From NCBI GenBank assembly GCA_963556695.1, contig CAUWAG010000018.1, positions 4,526,001 to 4,590,000 on the forward strand: a DNA stretch of 64,000 nt. Direction: 5' to 3'. Below are positions 44,504 through 56,576 of this stretch, in pieces (positions within the stretch are counted from its first letter, which is position 1; every line of letters begins with the position of its first letter). This DNA comes from Anthostomella pinea. Its lineage: Eukaryota > Ascomycota > Sordariomycetes > Xylariales > Xylariaceae. Under the pieces are notes generated by a model. That model was not told where the DNA came from. It searched no databases and worked only from the letters and a program-made list of their open reading frames with translations. The position numbers and the translations under genes are program-made.

Positions 44504-46286
44504 ATGTCATCCGTCCCCGCGCCGGCCATCGTCGTCCAGCCCGAGGCGCAGGAGCCGCATGATGCCTTTGCTAAGAACCAGGACTCTGAGCAGGCCTCTG
44601 TCGACACTCGGCCCGAGCCGTTACTGTCGGAGCGCGGCATTGTCGCCCCCATCATGGCATCGAACCAGGTGCCCGAGACCACCAAGTGGGAGATTTGGTC
44701 GTATTACTGCTACTACATCGGCGCCAACGGGCTCGCGCTCTTTAACTTCGGGCCGACCGCCTTTCAGAACCTGCTGGCCCAGGCCGCGCCCGAAGACACC
44801 GGGCTCCTCAGGTTCGGCGGCCAGGATCGCAACATCAACAGTATTGTGCTGCTCGCGAACGGCATCAGCTTCGCCATCCAGGCCGCTCTGTTCGTCGTCA
44901 TCGGCGCCTGGCATGTATAAAAACATCCCTATTCTAGACCCCAAGTCCCCGGTTCTGGAATACACTTGAACCTTCTGCTAACTTCTCGGCAGTAAGTAAT
45001 TCTGCTAGGCAATTCCAGAGACATAGGGTACGGTCACTAACCAGGGACGTTTTCATACACTAGACGCCGATTTCGGCTCCGGCCGTCGCTGGATCCTGGT
45101 TTTCTGGTCTGCCATGGCATTCGGCATTGGGTTCGCCTGGCTCGGCGTGCACGACCCGTCGAAATGGCAAGTGGCTGCCGGGCTGTACATCGTTGGACTC
45201 ATCTGCTACCAGCTCACTCTCACCTACTGGACCGCTGCCTTTCCTGCGCTAGCCCGCAATACCCCGAGGATACGAGAGAAAGCTGCGGCGTACGCTGCTG
45301 AGGAGATTGGGCAGGTTGACTACGACCGGGAGGACGAGGTCGAGCGTAGCCGACTCAGCAATGTCGCCTTCTGGGTCCAGAGCATGGGCGAGGTCGTCAT
45401 TCTTGCCATCATCGTCGGGATCCTCTTCGGTATCGACGTCAACGCGAGCACCGAGGCCAACAATTGGGGCCTGTCTGTCCTCATCGCGTTCGCGACCGGA
45501 GTCTGGGTACTCCTGGCCATACCTTGGTTCCTCCTGGAGAAGAAGCGTCCCGGACGCAAGATCCCCGCCGGCAAGAACATATTGAACGTTGGCTTGTGGC
45601 AACTCTCGGAGGGTGTGAGACAGATCTGGCATCTGAAGCAAAGTCTGATCTTCTTGGTTGGCTACTTCCTGCTGGGCGACTCGCTCAATACCACCGTAAC
45701 GGTCATCGCAACGCTGCAAAACGAGATAGTGGCCTATGATACTTTGAAACTGACTTACGTCTTGATTGTGGGCATAGTAGCCCAAGGTGTCGGCATCGGA
45801 GTCTACTGGCTGATCCAGAAACGCTTTCAGCTCAGTGCGAAGACCATGTTCGACGCCGTGATGGTTGGCATTGTCCTCCTCGACGTCTGGGGGATGATCG
45901 GCAACTGGACCGCCAACTTCGGCTTCAAACACATATGGGAAATCTGGCTGTACCAGGTCTTTTACGGCCTGTTTGTGTGTCCGTGGTACTCGTACTCCCA
46001 AATTCTGATATCCTCGGTCACGCCTCGTGGCTACGAGTTCCTGTTCTTCTCGCTGTTCACCATCATCGGGAAGACGTCCTCGTTCATTGGCCCCCTGGTG
46101 AGCAGCGCGATTATCGACGCGTCGCCGGGCGGCAGCAATACGAGCGCACCGTTTTACTTCCTGTTTGCGCTCACCTTGGTCAGTGCTTGCGGGCTTTGGT
46201 TTTTCTTAGATCTTGAGAAGAGCGCGCGGGAACAGGAGGCTTTCTTGGCTCTTGAGAACGAAAGGATGGAGAGGGAGGGTGCATAG
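44504..46286 (+). CDS. Atg22-like major facilitator (vacuolar effluxer family), 550 aa
   Basis: A multi-helix protein of the Atg22 family, whose yeast member exports amino acids from the vacuole after autophagic breakdown. Exon 1 is 44504-44914; exon 2 is taken as 45045-46286, giving 551 codons with the stop. Family features: the start of helix 1 in WEIWSYYCYYIGANGLALF, the NSIVLLANGISFAIQ helix, the conserved WTAAFPALARNTP loop, IPWFLLEKKRPG, and SSVTPRGYEFLFFSLF with GKTSSFIGPLV near the end. The intron has a clear donor (GTATAA), but its acceptor is ambiguous: CCAG at 45044 keeps frame, whereas the TAG at 45063 would give the smoother ADFGSGRR join but the wrong phase. Fungi often have several Atg22-like paralogs with other roles, so a function in autophagy is not assured. 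Confidence 0.88.
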
Positions 46287-46824
46287 AAGGCGATTGAGGG
46301 CGATGGAGTGTATTTAATTTTTCATAATCGATTTTGTTGATTCTGGGCTGGATGCGTTGTTGCACGTATACAGCAATGTCCCGGCTGTCTTTGGAGGACA
46401 CGTCCACCTTGAACACAAGTCGAACTCCTTTTAAGGTCGTGGTAGGTGTCAATGGTACCGGTACGTATGGCCGAGCAGGTGATTGTTGGCCTGTTGTCCC
46501 TCAGTCTAGCAGTGTCGCGAAACAGGTACCGATGATACTCAAGCAAGAGAAGACAGGCCGTCTCAGGATGTGTTAAACTCAGGGTGTGTTAAACGCTGAT
46601 AGATTCCCCTCAATGGTCAACCATGATTGAAGGATCAAGTATCTTCGCCAACTACCTGAAGACCTCGGAGCATCACACCGGTGGCTTCGAGCGACAACTG
46701 ATAAGTAAGATGCTAGCTGTAGGACAGGACGGTATGAACAACCTACCATGTTCTCTAGATTCAATGATCTCGTACGTACGACTGTGTTCACCTGCAAGGA
46801 GCGAGACTGATTGCTCTTTGCACG
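46287..46824. other. 0.5 kb between convergent genes, no gene recognised
   Basis: No coding frame or repeat supported. Confidence 0.5.
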
Positions 46825-47392
46825 CTACCTATTCATTGGAAAACACAGTAGTCGATTGACAAATACGTCAAACAAGACTGTATCGCAAAGCTTTGCTGCT
46901 CGCCTGGGAGCTGCACGGTGACCTCTGGCTTTCGACCCATACGATGACCTAGTGGCAGCGGTCCTAGGGGTGGGACGGCGAGGTACCCTCCTTAGACGCC
47001 TTGTCTGTTGATTGCTTCCTTTGTACCATGGAGGCTTCGGCAGGAATCTAGCAGATGCTATTTCCTGTGCAGTTTCTCCGCTAGAATTGTGCCTTCGAGT
47101 CCGAGTCGGATCTCTGTATGGATATCTCTGGCCTGTACCGCGATCAAAGGAGGAACCGCCTGGTGGTGGATAGCATGGCTGGTTGAATATCCTTGTTAGT
47201 TTGAAACAGCATCTAGGAGACCACTAATGAACTTACACCCGGCTGTGGGACGTAGTTCACATTATGTTGCGGTCGATACGATGAATGGCCACCAGCCGGA
47301 TGGCTTGCGTAGTTGGTAGAAGACTGCTCCCTGTAGGGGACCAACTCTCCGGGTGTGTCGTATCGTATCAATCCACGATTAGACCGGCTCAT
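46825..47392 (-). CDS. low-complexity basic protein, hypothetical, 2 exons, 169 aa
   Basis: No family recognised. Exon 1 (47392-47237) starts MSRSNRGLIRYDTPGEL and is rich in Tyr, Ser, His and Pro. A 58-nt intron (GTAAGT...CAACCAG) joins in phase to exon 2 (47178-46825), which has no start codon of its own and reads CYPPPGGSSFDRGTGQRY, then Arg-rich stretches (RRLRRVPRRPTPR, RAAPRRAAK) to a TAG. The frame is open over all 117 codons of exon 2, which is the main support. The composition resembles the N-terminal half of the neighbouring broken gene at 48631-49971, so it may be a truncated relative. Confidence 0.45.
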
Positions 47393-48630
47393 GACGACAG
47401 CTGTGAACTGAGTTCTTAAGATTTGAACATTCAACTGGCAGGCGCCTGGGAAACATTCTTTTCCTAGGTTAGACACAGGGCATTTGATATAGTGATTGCC
47501 TGGCAGACCTGGACAAAGAGTGATTGCGGTCATGGGATCTACTCCGGTTGTTGGTGTTTCCAACGGTGGCACGAAGTGCAACCCAACATCACTCGCGCGA
47601 GGTGTTGGCTCTGGGCAACAACCAGGGGAGGTACTGTGCGAATGGGGAAATGTATCAGATGCATCGGGGCGGGTAAATAGTTAGTCCTCAGATGCAAATT
47701 AAGAACTACCGTAGTCGGCGTTGAGTAATTGGTAGCATTTCAAACCTGGCAAGGCTAGACGGGGAAGCCCGTGGTGAATCGGAATTGTCCTTTTTTTGGA
47801 AATGGCAACAGTGACACTCTCTCACACTCGAGTCTTGAAGATAGTCGTAATGACAGAGCTAGATTTTCCATGTTGGTCTTAGAGGACAAAGAGCCAGACG
47901 TGAACAAAGAAACGTTTCCAAGACAAAGAGCTGGACGTGTTGAGGTGAACAAAGAAACGTCCCCAAGGCAATAGGCGAGGCGCATCAAGGCGAACAAAGG
48001 AAGGTCCTCAAGACAAAGAGCCACCTTTCGCGTGAAACACATCCACTAACCCTGAGCCTTGAGCCATGGGTTGATGTTAGTCCTGCAGGTGCAATCGGTC
48101 ACACTTGGTGCATGTGACAATCAGGCCTGCAGCTGCGCTGGTCAGGGCTGATGGATTGAAATATCTAGATTCAACGATATCTAAGGAAGAAGAGGCAAGG
48201 TCGGAAGAGAACGGGGAAGCTAGGGGTATATATGTACATAAATATGTGGAGGTATTATGTAATACCGTAACAGTGCAATGTGCACCAACACTTGAGTATC
48301 GAGTCCCAATACCGTGAACCAACGCTAGGTCTCGCACCCTGCGCCCTGCGGCTTCCATCCTTTGTTGTCCAAGTTCTTCTTGTAGCCATACGAGTCCATT
48401 GGGGACCCTTCGAATGGAGACTTGCCCAAAAGCGGGGGTATCGCCCGCCGACGCGCACCAACTGCTCTGTCCCAAATTCACGGAGCCCTGCGTAAGTACA
48501 AGCCCTAAACCCATTATCATTTATAAAATTCAAAGAATCAGTGGAAAAAACATCTAACCTGATAATACACTTGGAAGTAACGCCAGATAACCCTCTAAAA
48601 CATGTTGACCCTCACCGAGAGTATACGCAC
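47393..48630. other. 1.2 kb intergenic with a degenerate tandem repeat
   Basis: From about 47885 to 48025 there are three to four imperfect units of roughly 37-45 bp, each built from GACAAAGAGC, GTGAACAAAGAAACGT and CCCCAAG-like parts. No gene is supported in the rest. Confidence 0.55.
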
Positions 48631-49971
48631 CTACTTCCGCTGCCTCCGCCTCCGCCTATCCGCTTCGTCTTCCCGCCTCCGAATTTCCTCTATGTCTTCT
48701 TGCCGCCATCCCCTTTCCTCTGCGTCTTCGACAATATCCTCGTAGTTGGCATCGAAATCTAGAGCCCACTGCCGAACCGACTGCGAGAACCCCTGAACCC
48801 TCTCACCATCCTGTTCCTTGCCGAGAAGACTCTCCATAAATGGTTCCATTATCTTGTCTTTTGCAAGCCCTAGGAACGGCTCCTCAAACTCTTTTAAAAG
48901 TCGCCTCAAGTTTTCCATCAGCCCCCTGCCCCTCTCGATGAACTCTGCAACCTTTTTCTTCTCTCTTCGGTGAGCTACGTAAGGAAGGGACCATTCACAC
49001 CGCTACGCTATTCCGGTGAGCTTGATCAGCTGATTCCACAGCAGGCCAGCTATATCAAGTTGGGCAGTTTGAGCCCCAAATATGGCTAGTGCCCAGTCGT
49101 GAATCCACCGCCCGAGGGAATCTCCATCCATTATGCTATTGAGGACCTTGAAAGGCTCCTGGTCTGGGTTCCAGCGCAGGAGACAGCATTCGGATGGGAT
49201 GCCGTAATTCTTGCGGTCTTCTTCAGTCGCGAGTCTTGAAGCTGAGCCTGCTCATTTTCTCTTTGAACCAGCTGGTTCTGGTCTGGGTGTCTTGGAACTA
49301 GGTATCATCTCTTCTTGCTGGCGTGATCTGGAATCATGCTGGGGCGATTTTGCGGACCCCCTGCGTGCATCGCCGTGTCTCGGACTATGGTCATGTTTCT
49401 GACTGTAGAGAGCAGTGCTAGTAGAGGACTGGCCTTTCTTGCTACGCTTCTCGTGCTCGCTGTAGCCTGGTGGGCCTTGGTGCTTCTTGTTCGATGCTTT
49501 CCGATTTTCATTCCGGAGTGGAGGCGATTTTTCGCGGGGTGGTGCTGCCATGCCATCGTTCCCATTAGAATAGTTTCTGGGGCTTACGATATCGTATGCA
49601 TGTGGTACCGACATGGGTGCAGAAGGTGTCTAGGAATGAAAGAGGGATTGCCATATGATGTGCTGCCAGTATAATCCTAGCGCAGTTACGCTTAGCTGGT
49701 GGATCCAGATGGAGGAGTAGACTGATAGGGTACTTACATAGAGGTCGGAGTAGCCATCGGGCAGATGTTGATGAGCCGTCGTGGTACTATACTGGGCTGC
49801 TGTCGGGTGGAGCGCGTGTGGCTGAAATGAAGGTTCATGATAGTATGGAGCGAAATCATTTCGGCTTGGGTGAGACGCGGAGGAGAAACGCATAAGGTAT
49901 TCTTCATCGAATGCCCCTTTATAGTACGTAGGGTGATAGTAATCCCCGGTGCCTCTTCCGTTGTGGCCCAT
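48631..49971 (-). pseudogene. conserved fungal hypothetical protein interrupted by two in-frame stops
   Basis: Exon 1 is 49971-49738 (MGHNGRGTGDYYHPTYYKG...), and a 108-nt intron (GTAAGT...TCCTAG) leads in phase to 49629. From 49629 to the stop at 48631 there are exactly 333 codons in one frame, but with a TGA at 49254-49252 and a TAG at 49005-49003. Before the TGA the protein is Lys/Ser-rich and disordered. After it come conserved-looking blocks: SRLATEEDRKNYGIP, KVLNSIMDGDSLGRWIHDW, LLWNQLIKLTG, then the TAG, then REKKKVAEFIERGRGL and VRQWALDFDANYEDIVEDAE, with an Arg-rich end. This is the plan of an abundant fungal hypothetical family (disordered N-terminus, MDGDSLGRWI block). Both stops can come from single C-to-T or G-to-A changes. 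An annotation may split it into two genes. Confidence 0.7.
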
Positions 49972-51626
49972 AACGACGTTCGAGAGACTGTAGGGTCGAA
50001 CCCAGGATGAAGAGTCTATGAGTAAGCGGATTGCGAATGGCGGCTGACGGGCTTGGGAAGAATAATCAATAAGTGGAATGGAATACTATTTGGCAGTCTA
50101 ATATACTCAAGCCGTCTGAAAGACATGTTCGATAATCGTTGATGGTTGGAGTTTCAGACGATGGCAATTGGAGCCAACACAATATCACGGGGTGGGCATG
50201 TTGGTGGTGAAGCTTGTGGGCAGGCACCAATATTCGTGTGGACCTAGCTAGAATGCTACATTCGACTATTCCTCATGATCTGTATCTTCAAGTTGCATTC
50301 GGCATGCAGGCCGTAGGACTCTTCTGGTAACATACAGAAGCCAGTCGCATCGAGGGGACATGGCCGCTGATCAGTACCTATCTGCGGTAGCAGTTATGTC
50401 GATACGCAATAGTCAAATGAAAAATGCAGGCCAGCAAAAAAGTTGATCAGTTGGCAGTCGCTGAAACATAAGGGGTATTGCATTCAAATCAGCAGACACC
50501 GAACCTTGCTCGTGCTGCTAGAGTGAACAAAGAACCACCGACAACAGCCGATAATGAACAAAGAGGTCTACTGGGCATGTGACATTCCACATGCGGAACA
50601 CTCAAACAAAGCTTTGCACCAACGCTCGAGTACCAACAGTGTGTTGAGACTACAGCCCTCACACAAACCAAATTGCGTGCTCCTTTGTTCTACCTACTTC
50701 CCTCATCGGATTGGCGATTCCATTTCGCATCGAACTCCGATACACGGCATGTCTCCAATGAGGCGCCTCGGTCGCTTTCCTAGGCGCTTTCTCCCCCTAT
50801 CTGGTGGCACATATTACATAAGGTAGAAGTGACATTGAGTGGTGCATGACCAACTATCAAAGAAAAGGACGAACGATCCTGCTGGTCAACAAACTACCAG
50901 ACTGTCGACACAGTCTGATTGAGGCTATCGGGCAAAAGTCTTTCGGCACTCCGCAAGAAATACAGTATCGCGCATCTGTCTGGAATTACTTCCGACAAGT
51001 ACACCTGCCCTCACGCCACTGGGCTATACAAGAGTGACGCATACACGCGATGTCCGCAATTGCGCAGCGACATTGGGAGAGCGACGACAGCCAGGCAGTC
51101 CAAGAACCATGCAGCGGTAGCCGATGACGACACAGGAATGGGATTGTAGGCTGCGTAGATGCGCGTGGTTGAACGGTTGAACGGTGGTCAGCCTGCGGTG
51201 GATGACGGTCAGCGGGGGTCAGCAATGCGGCGCAAGAGGCCGTTCACTTTCAGCTGCCGTTAGACACGGCAGCTATATAAGAGCCAGTCACTGTCCAGAG
51301 CAGTAGCTGCGACGTCTTTTTGTCAGTCAAATGTCAATTACTCACACGAGAGTCCGGTATATCCCACGTACATGTACATTCTAGTTTGGCATCCGACGTT
51401 GTTTTCTTCAGCCACGCCGACGCCCCTGAAAAGGTCACGTGCCAGCGGGGTGAGATAGAGCTCAGCAATCGGAGATTTCGGACTGTCGAGAAAGGTGGAT
51501 CCCCATCCATTCATCTTGCCCGACTCCGATCTGGTGTCTAGGAGATTCACGCACCAGTCGCTCAAGAACCCGCGAGTCTGTTGAGGCCGCTCTGGAGAGG
51601 TTCAATCAATCGATACCGCTATCACC
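49972..51626. other. 1.65 kb intergenic upstream of the dehydrogenase
   Basis: No supported gene. A TATATAAG-like element at about 51271-51279 precedes the dehydrogenase ATG by 350 bp. GGTTGAACGGTTGAACGG near 51168-51185 is a short tandem duplication. Confidence 0.45.
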
Positions 51627-52758
51627 ATGCCGGGACCCAAGCCAGGCCAGAAGACGGTGCTCGTCACCGGGTACGTCGATGCCTCAAATGCGCGACCGCG
51701 ACGTCACATACGTGACCAGCTGACACAGGCCATCGCAGCTGCACGCCAGGCGGCATCGGCCATGGTCTCTGTCTCGAATATCACCGACTAGGTAAGCTTA
51801 CATCTTCAGAGGAAGCTTTCACTGGCAGAACCACAGTCCGCTGATACCTGCGCACAGGCCTACATGTCATCGCTACAGCCCGGAGACCAGAAGTACTGGC
51901 TGAGATGGCGGAAATGGGCATGAGCACCGTGGCTCTAGACGTCACAGATGCTGAGAGCATCAAGCGATGCCACGAGGAAGTCGCCAAGATCAACGGGGGC
52001 AAGTTGGACATTCTGGTCAACAACGCGTGAGTTTCCCTCAATCGCAGGCCTCATCTGTCACGTGTTGGACGGGTGACTTGGTTTGAGTCTGAGCCCCGCT
52101 CAACCGTCAAAATAGGGGGCGTACGCATACCCACCCGGCGACCGACATATCGCTCCCCGATGTCCGAACGACCTTCGAGACGAATGTGTTCGCGATCATG
52201 GCCATGGTGCAGGCCTTCGTAGACCAGCTGATCGCAGCCAAGGGCCTGGTCATCAACATCTCGTCGCTATCGTCCGTGACGCCGTACCTCTTCGGGTCCG
52301 TCTACTGCGCCAGTAAGGCCGCCGTCGCCGCCTACTCCCGCACCCTGCGCTTCGAGCTCGCCCCCTTCGGCGTGCGCGTCATGGTATCCATGACCGGCGC
52401 CGTCAAGAGCAACACGGCGAGCCATGGCCACCGCGTCATCCCCGAGGACAGTCTTTACCGCAAAGCAGAGGAGATATTCCAGTGGCGACTCATGTTCAGT
52501 CAGAGCAACAGCACCATGGACACCACCAAGTTCGCCCAGAGGCTGGTCACCGACTCGCTGCGGTCCGAGTGGCCCGTGTGGCTGTGCAGCTGGTTCGGGC
52601 GCCCCGACTGGCTCTGGGCTGGCGGCCTGTCGAGCAAGGTGTGGTGGGGCAGTTCGTTCGGCGAGTGGGTCGTCGATGCTACGTGTTGGCGGACATTCCG
52701 CATGTCGCAGCTCACGCAGCTCGTCCAGGAGGATATCATGCAGAAGAAATTGAACTGA
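51627..52758 (+). CDS. short-chain dehydrogenase/reductase, AYR1-like, 4 exons, 302 aa
   Basis: Classical SDR fold, most like 1-acyl-dihydroxyacetone-phosphate reductases (yeast Ayr1), which make phosphatidic acid precursors at lipid droplets and ER using NADPH. Exons 51627-51670, 51739-51791, 51858-52026 and 52116-52758 total 303 codons with the stop; the phases fit at every join. The cofactor motif is assembled across two introns: VTG, then CTPGGIGHG. It is followed by LHVIATARRPEVL (Arg after the second strand favours NADP), VALDVTD, LDILVNNAGR, the catalytic serine region INISSLSSVTPYLFG and the YCASK Tyr/Lys pair, with VSMTGAVKSN after it. The very short first exons make it easy to miss the true start. 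Substrate assignment is by resemblance only. Confidence 0.9.
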
Positions 52759-54636
52759 GGCTTGGGATGACTGGATGCAGAGTCACCTGAGGAGCTTGCG
52801 CAAGATGTGGCTGCTTCCGAGGGTGCTTTCATGTGCTGAAAGACGACATATTCAAATCTCTGGATTAAACTGTTTTGGGAAACCTTGCTCATTGTATTTC
52901 TGCATGGGGAGATTCGGGCTAGCTTGCGAGACATCTGAAAGCGACCACACAGGTGAACACGGCGATGGAGCTGGTATTGTTGAGTGATGATCTTGAGAGT
53001 TTTCTTATGTCCGTTTGCTAGGACGAGGGTTGATATTTTGGGTATCCTCATCCGCGATACACGTTTATACCGTACTGATATCGCCTTGGCATGAACCGCC
53101 GACTTGGGCCTTGCTGCATCTTCACTTCCTCTAGGTGTTGAGTGGGAGGTAAACCTGAATAACCCTTAGCTCTGGTGCACGCATGAGCAAGTCAGACGTA
53201 ACGCTGAAATGTTACGCTAAGCTACCATCAAAGATGCGGCCATTCAAGTCGAAGCCAAACATTGATTTCAATACCGGACACCGATCGATGCTGTGGGAGA
53301 GTAGCCTTTAGCTTTTTCTTAGAAGGGTCATAGAAACTTTGGCTACGTCGAAGGGTCACTCTGCAGCGCCAAGCAAGGCGCGTACGTGAAAGGGAAGAAA
53401 ACACAAGGCCGCCACACCATGCGGTACCGACAAGTGGACCACCCTAGTCTCCCGGGACTTCCTGAAAGCGCATGACGGGCGATTCTACCCGTATATATCC
53501 TACTTGGATCCCAAAGATTTTACCCTGCAGTCAACACAGTTGACCGTCTTTGTGCCATACCAGAAGGCTAATACGCCATAGCATTAGACCAGCTTCGTCT
53601 AGCCCGCTTCGACCCTCGTTACCTACAGCAACAGTTCCAGGTCTGGACAAAGTCCAAGCATCTGAAAGCAATGCAAGGAATCCATCGATGGCTGTGGTTG
53701 TTAGAGGAGGCACTGGTACGTCCAATCTGCCAGAAGATATGGTGGAACTACCTCTCGAAATTGCGCTGCCGTCTCGTTGTTATCCATGAGATGACGACCC
53801 TAGATCAGGCGAGAGCTTCGAGACACGCGAGATGCGTTATACGGCTGCATATGGGAAGCCTGCACACACAAACTGGCTTCAGAAGTCGAGCATCTACAAC
53901 TCAGCCGTCTTTCCAGTCTGGAAGCGAAGACCGCTACGAACAACAAGGTCAGAGTGACCGCTCGGTCACATATCGCTTGAAACGCTCACGTATCATGCAT
54001 GATAATGGGCTCCTAGCGAGTTTGCATCTGATGGGCGTCGACCATGATTGTCGGGATACATCATCCCTGAAGACCAGTATTCGCGCTTTCCAGAAATGGG
54101 AATCATCTGCGCCTCGAACTGAGCGGGAAAGTTCCACCTAAGCTTGTTCGAGAACATGAATGATGATGCCGCACTAGACCAGATGAGAGAGTTGGTTCGA
54201 TACAAACAGGCTTGGAATCGCCTTGCATGGGCGCAGCGGGAAGATCTGGGTGATACAGTTGGTGGAATTGTCGAGTTGGAGATTACTTTTCTCGTTGACG
54301 TCGTAGCCGTGAATTGCCAGCACCAGGAGAGAGCCGCCCACTGCTACGGAGCTCGAGAGGATATGTGCCATTAATGCATGGTTTCAAAGCCGAGAGCACG
54401 AGGGTGATCGAATTAATTTACTGGGTGCGCAGGAGAGCTTATTCAGGCTGTGGGAGAGTCTACACCCACCCTTCCGACATTCAGCGCATGCCATGCAAGC
54501 CCTGACTCGACCAAGCCGGCTCCACCATCATGATTGCCAACCACAGAGCAGATCGATCCACGAGAGTCAGGTGTGTTAGCGGGAGGCGCTACAGAGTGAG
54601 CCAGATCCTGTTATACCACGGAAACCTCGCCTTACA
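52759..54636. other. 1.9 kb, no gene recognised
   Basis: A frame running over 53600-54140 (+) is long but shows no family motif and has no supported start or intron. Possibly decayed DNA at the edge of the repeat-rich part of the window. Confidence 0.45.
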
Positions 54637-54953
54637 AACAACTTCCTTCCCAACAGGGAGGTCTGCTGCAGGCCGGAAGGACAATTCTCACAGAAATCTG
54701 AACTGGAATGCAGTACACCCCAGCCCTCACCGTGGTCCCCGATTCTGTACATGCTGTACCTGGCCGACTTATTTAGGCAAAGCCCGAACAGATGGGGCTA
54801 CGCTGAAGACCTTGCTATCATGGAGGCCGCTGGGACCATCGAGGATAGCTCTAGGCCTGCAGCTGAGGAGCTTGAACAACTTCCTTACTAACAAGGAGGT
54901 TTGCTATAGACTAAAAGGATAATTCTCAGAGAAGTCTAGACTAAAATAAGGTA
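54637..54953 (+). mobile_element. fragment of a LINE reverse transcriptase between two 80-bp direct repeats
   Basis: From about 54722 one frame reads PILYMLYLADLFRQSP, NRWGYAEDLAIMEAAGTIED and SSRPAAEELEQL, then a stop. This is the SPILYMLYLA and GYADD catalytic region of a LINE-type reverse transcriptase, with the first Asp of the DD pair replaced by Glu. It lies between two copies of the same sequence, 54637-54717 and 54875-54953, both starting AACAACTTCCTT; the copies differ mainly by C/T and G/A. The fragment is plus-strand and belongs to another element than the minus-strand LINE further right. Confidence 0.7.
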
Positions 54954-55789
54954 TTCCCTAAGTGTGATGGACTTGGCATCCATCCAGGATGGTGCACCTG
55001 CCATCAGGTGACCTGGCACTGTGGATGCGTTGCCCCATTGTATGTTCGCTAGAAGGTAATTAGAAGTCGGGATCGAACATCTTATCCCCCACCAGAACTA
55101 GCTCATAATAGAGGCCTTGTTTCCTATCTTTCTAAATGACAGTTAATTCTCATGGCTATCAGACAAGACCATCTCTCCTCCCGACTTCATGGTAGCCCAA
55201 AACACCAACACTATGAGTCATCACAAAAGGCACAGGTACTTCCACAACAGCTCATCACCCATCCGCACATCGTGACCGATATTCTTATCCGACGCTGCTC
55301 GCTAGGTCAAACCTGAACTTGGTGATCATGGGGTGGTTGATGGTATGTGCTGATGTGTTCAATGAGCTAATGTCACTAAATATAACCCAGCTTGAACGAA
55401 GTCCACACCAAATTCTGAGGAAAGAAGAAGAATCAGGAAGAGTACAATGGCCGCCGGACCATCTAAAGACGTTAGGAATAGTCGAAGTCAAAAGCTGCTG
55501 GAGTCGACGAGGCTCCTGCATAACAGACAGGCGGCCAAAGGTATGCGGATGACACGTGCGGCGATCGTGAAGTGTACCTCAGCTGAAACTCCTCTGGCGC
55601 AGGGGCGCGACCAGATCTACACGAAAGACGACGAAAATGAATGGGACGAGTGGTAAGGTCAACAGTCAATGGCGGTCGGTGGAAACAGCTTAGGGCCCTA
55701 TGACTCCTCTGACTACGGGCAGTACGAGGGGTCGCAGTAGTTATAAGCTGTGGTTTCAAGCCGTAACATGTTTTAACGCACTGTTTCGA
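54954..55789. other. 0.8 kb before the repeat island, no supported gene
   Basis: A 69-codon frame at 55447-55656 (+) has a fair start context but no other support, and the opposite strand is also open. Nothing else noted. Confidence 0.4.
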
Positions 55790-55939
55790 CTATTCCAGAT
55801 ACTCTAGGTAAGCCCTTATTACCTCAACCTTAGATCTTATACCTTCTTCCGTATTTATTGTCCGTGCGTTTAAAACTGTTAATACTCAAGCGTATATTAT
55901 ATTAAGTCCTTTAATTTCCAATTGAATTAGCGTAATTAG

Positions 55940-56153
55940 TGTCACGGCGAGCGTACTGAGGAGCTGGGACATGGCCGGCAGCAAGCAGCTATTACCCTAT
56001 TGACGAGAATATCAAGACTAGAGAGGAAAGGAAGAGAGAGAGAGAGATAGGTACAGCGGGAGGTTACCCCTTTAAGGGGATCCTCTGGTCGGATCCTTCT
56101 CTTATTGGGAAGTATCAGCATGTCATGTGGGAAGGTCCGTGCAGGCCGTCACA
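55940..56153. repeat. solo LTR (214 bp) with 5-bp target duplication ATTAG
   Basis: Starts TGTCACGGC and ends GCCGTCACA, so it has the TG...CA ends of LTR retrotransposons. The pentamer ATTAG is present immediately before (55935-55939) and after (56154-56158). Its base composition is much richer in GC than the DNA around it, so it was inserted after the host stretch had decayed or escaped mutation. No internal retrotransposon sequence adjoins it. Confidence 0.85.
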
Positions 56154-56375
56154 ATTAGCGTAAAATTTCAAAAACTTAACTAGTAAAAGTTTCTCGGTGC
56201 TTTATTATACTTTAACTTTTTTTTTTAATATTAAAACACCGCATCGTTATACTTAACACCGATTATACTAGGTAATTAAAGCTTAATACTCCTTTAAACG
56301 TTAATTTTTAACGTAAAAAGGTTCAGCTTTAAAACATTTACGCTTTAGCTAAACTAGCTTTTTTTAAAACGCTAC

Positions 56376-56576
56376 TGTCAGATGTTGGATCCTAGATATA
56401 GTGCCCTTAGTACAGTACCCGCTAGGGGCTGCTAGGGGACCAGTGGATCTACCCTGTCATGGTGCATTATGGTATTTAGCCGTAGATTAGCCCTGCCAAG
56501 CATACTTGAGAACGACAACAACGTTTGCAGCGACCGCTCACACCCCAAAGGCTTGTGACCCCTCTAGAATCTCACA
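56376..56576. repeat. solo LTR (201 bp) with 5-bp target duplication GCTAC
   Basis: Starts TGTCAGATG and ends AATCTCACA; GCTAC flanks it on both sides (56371-56375 and 56577-56581). It is GC-richer than its surroundings and not similar to the LTR at 55940 beyond the terminal bases. Confidence 0.85.

Noticed and set aside
53600..54141. Long plus-strand frame downstream of the dehydrogenase
   Set aside because: No recognised domain and no credible start or introns; could be decayed repeat DNA but unsupported.
55447..55656. 69-codon frame with fair start context
   Set aside because: Opposite strand equally open, no conserved feature, next to the repeat island.
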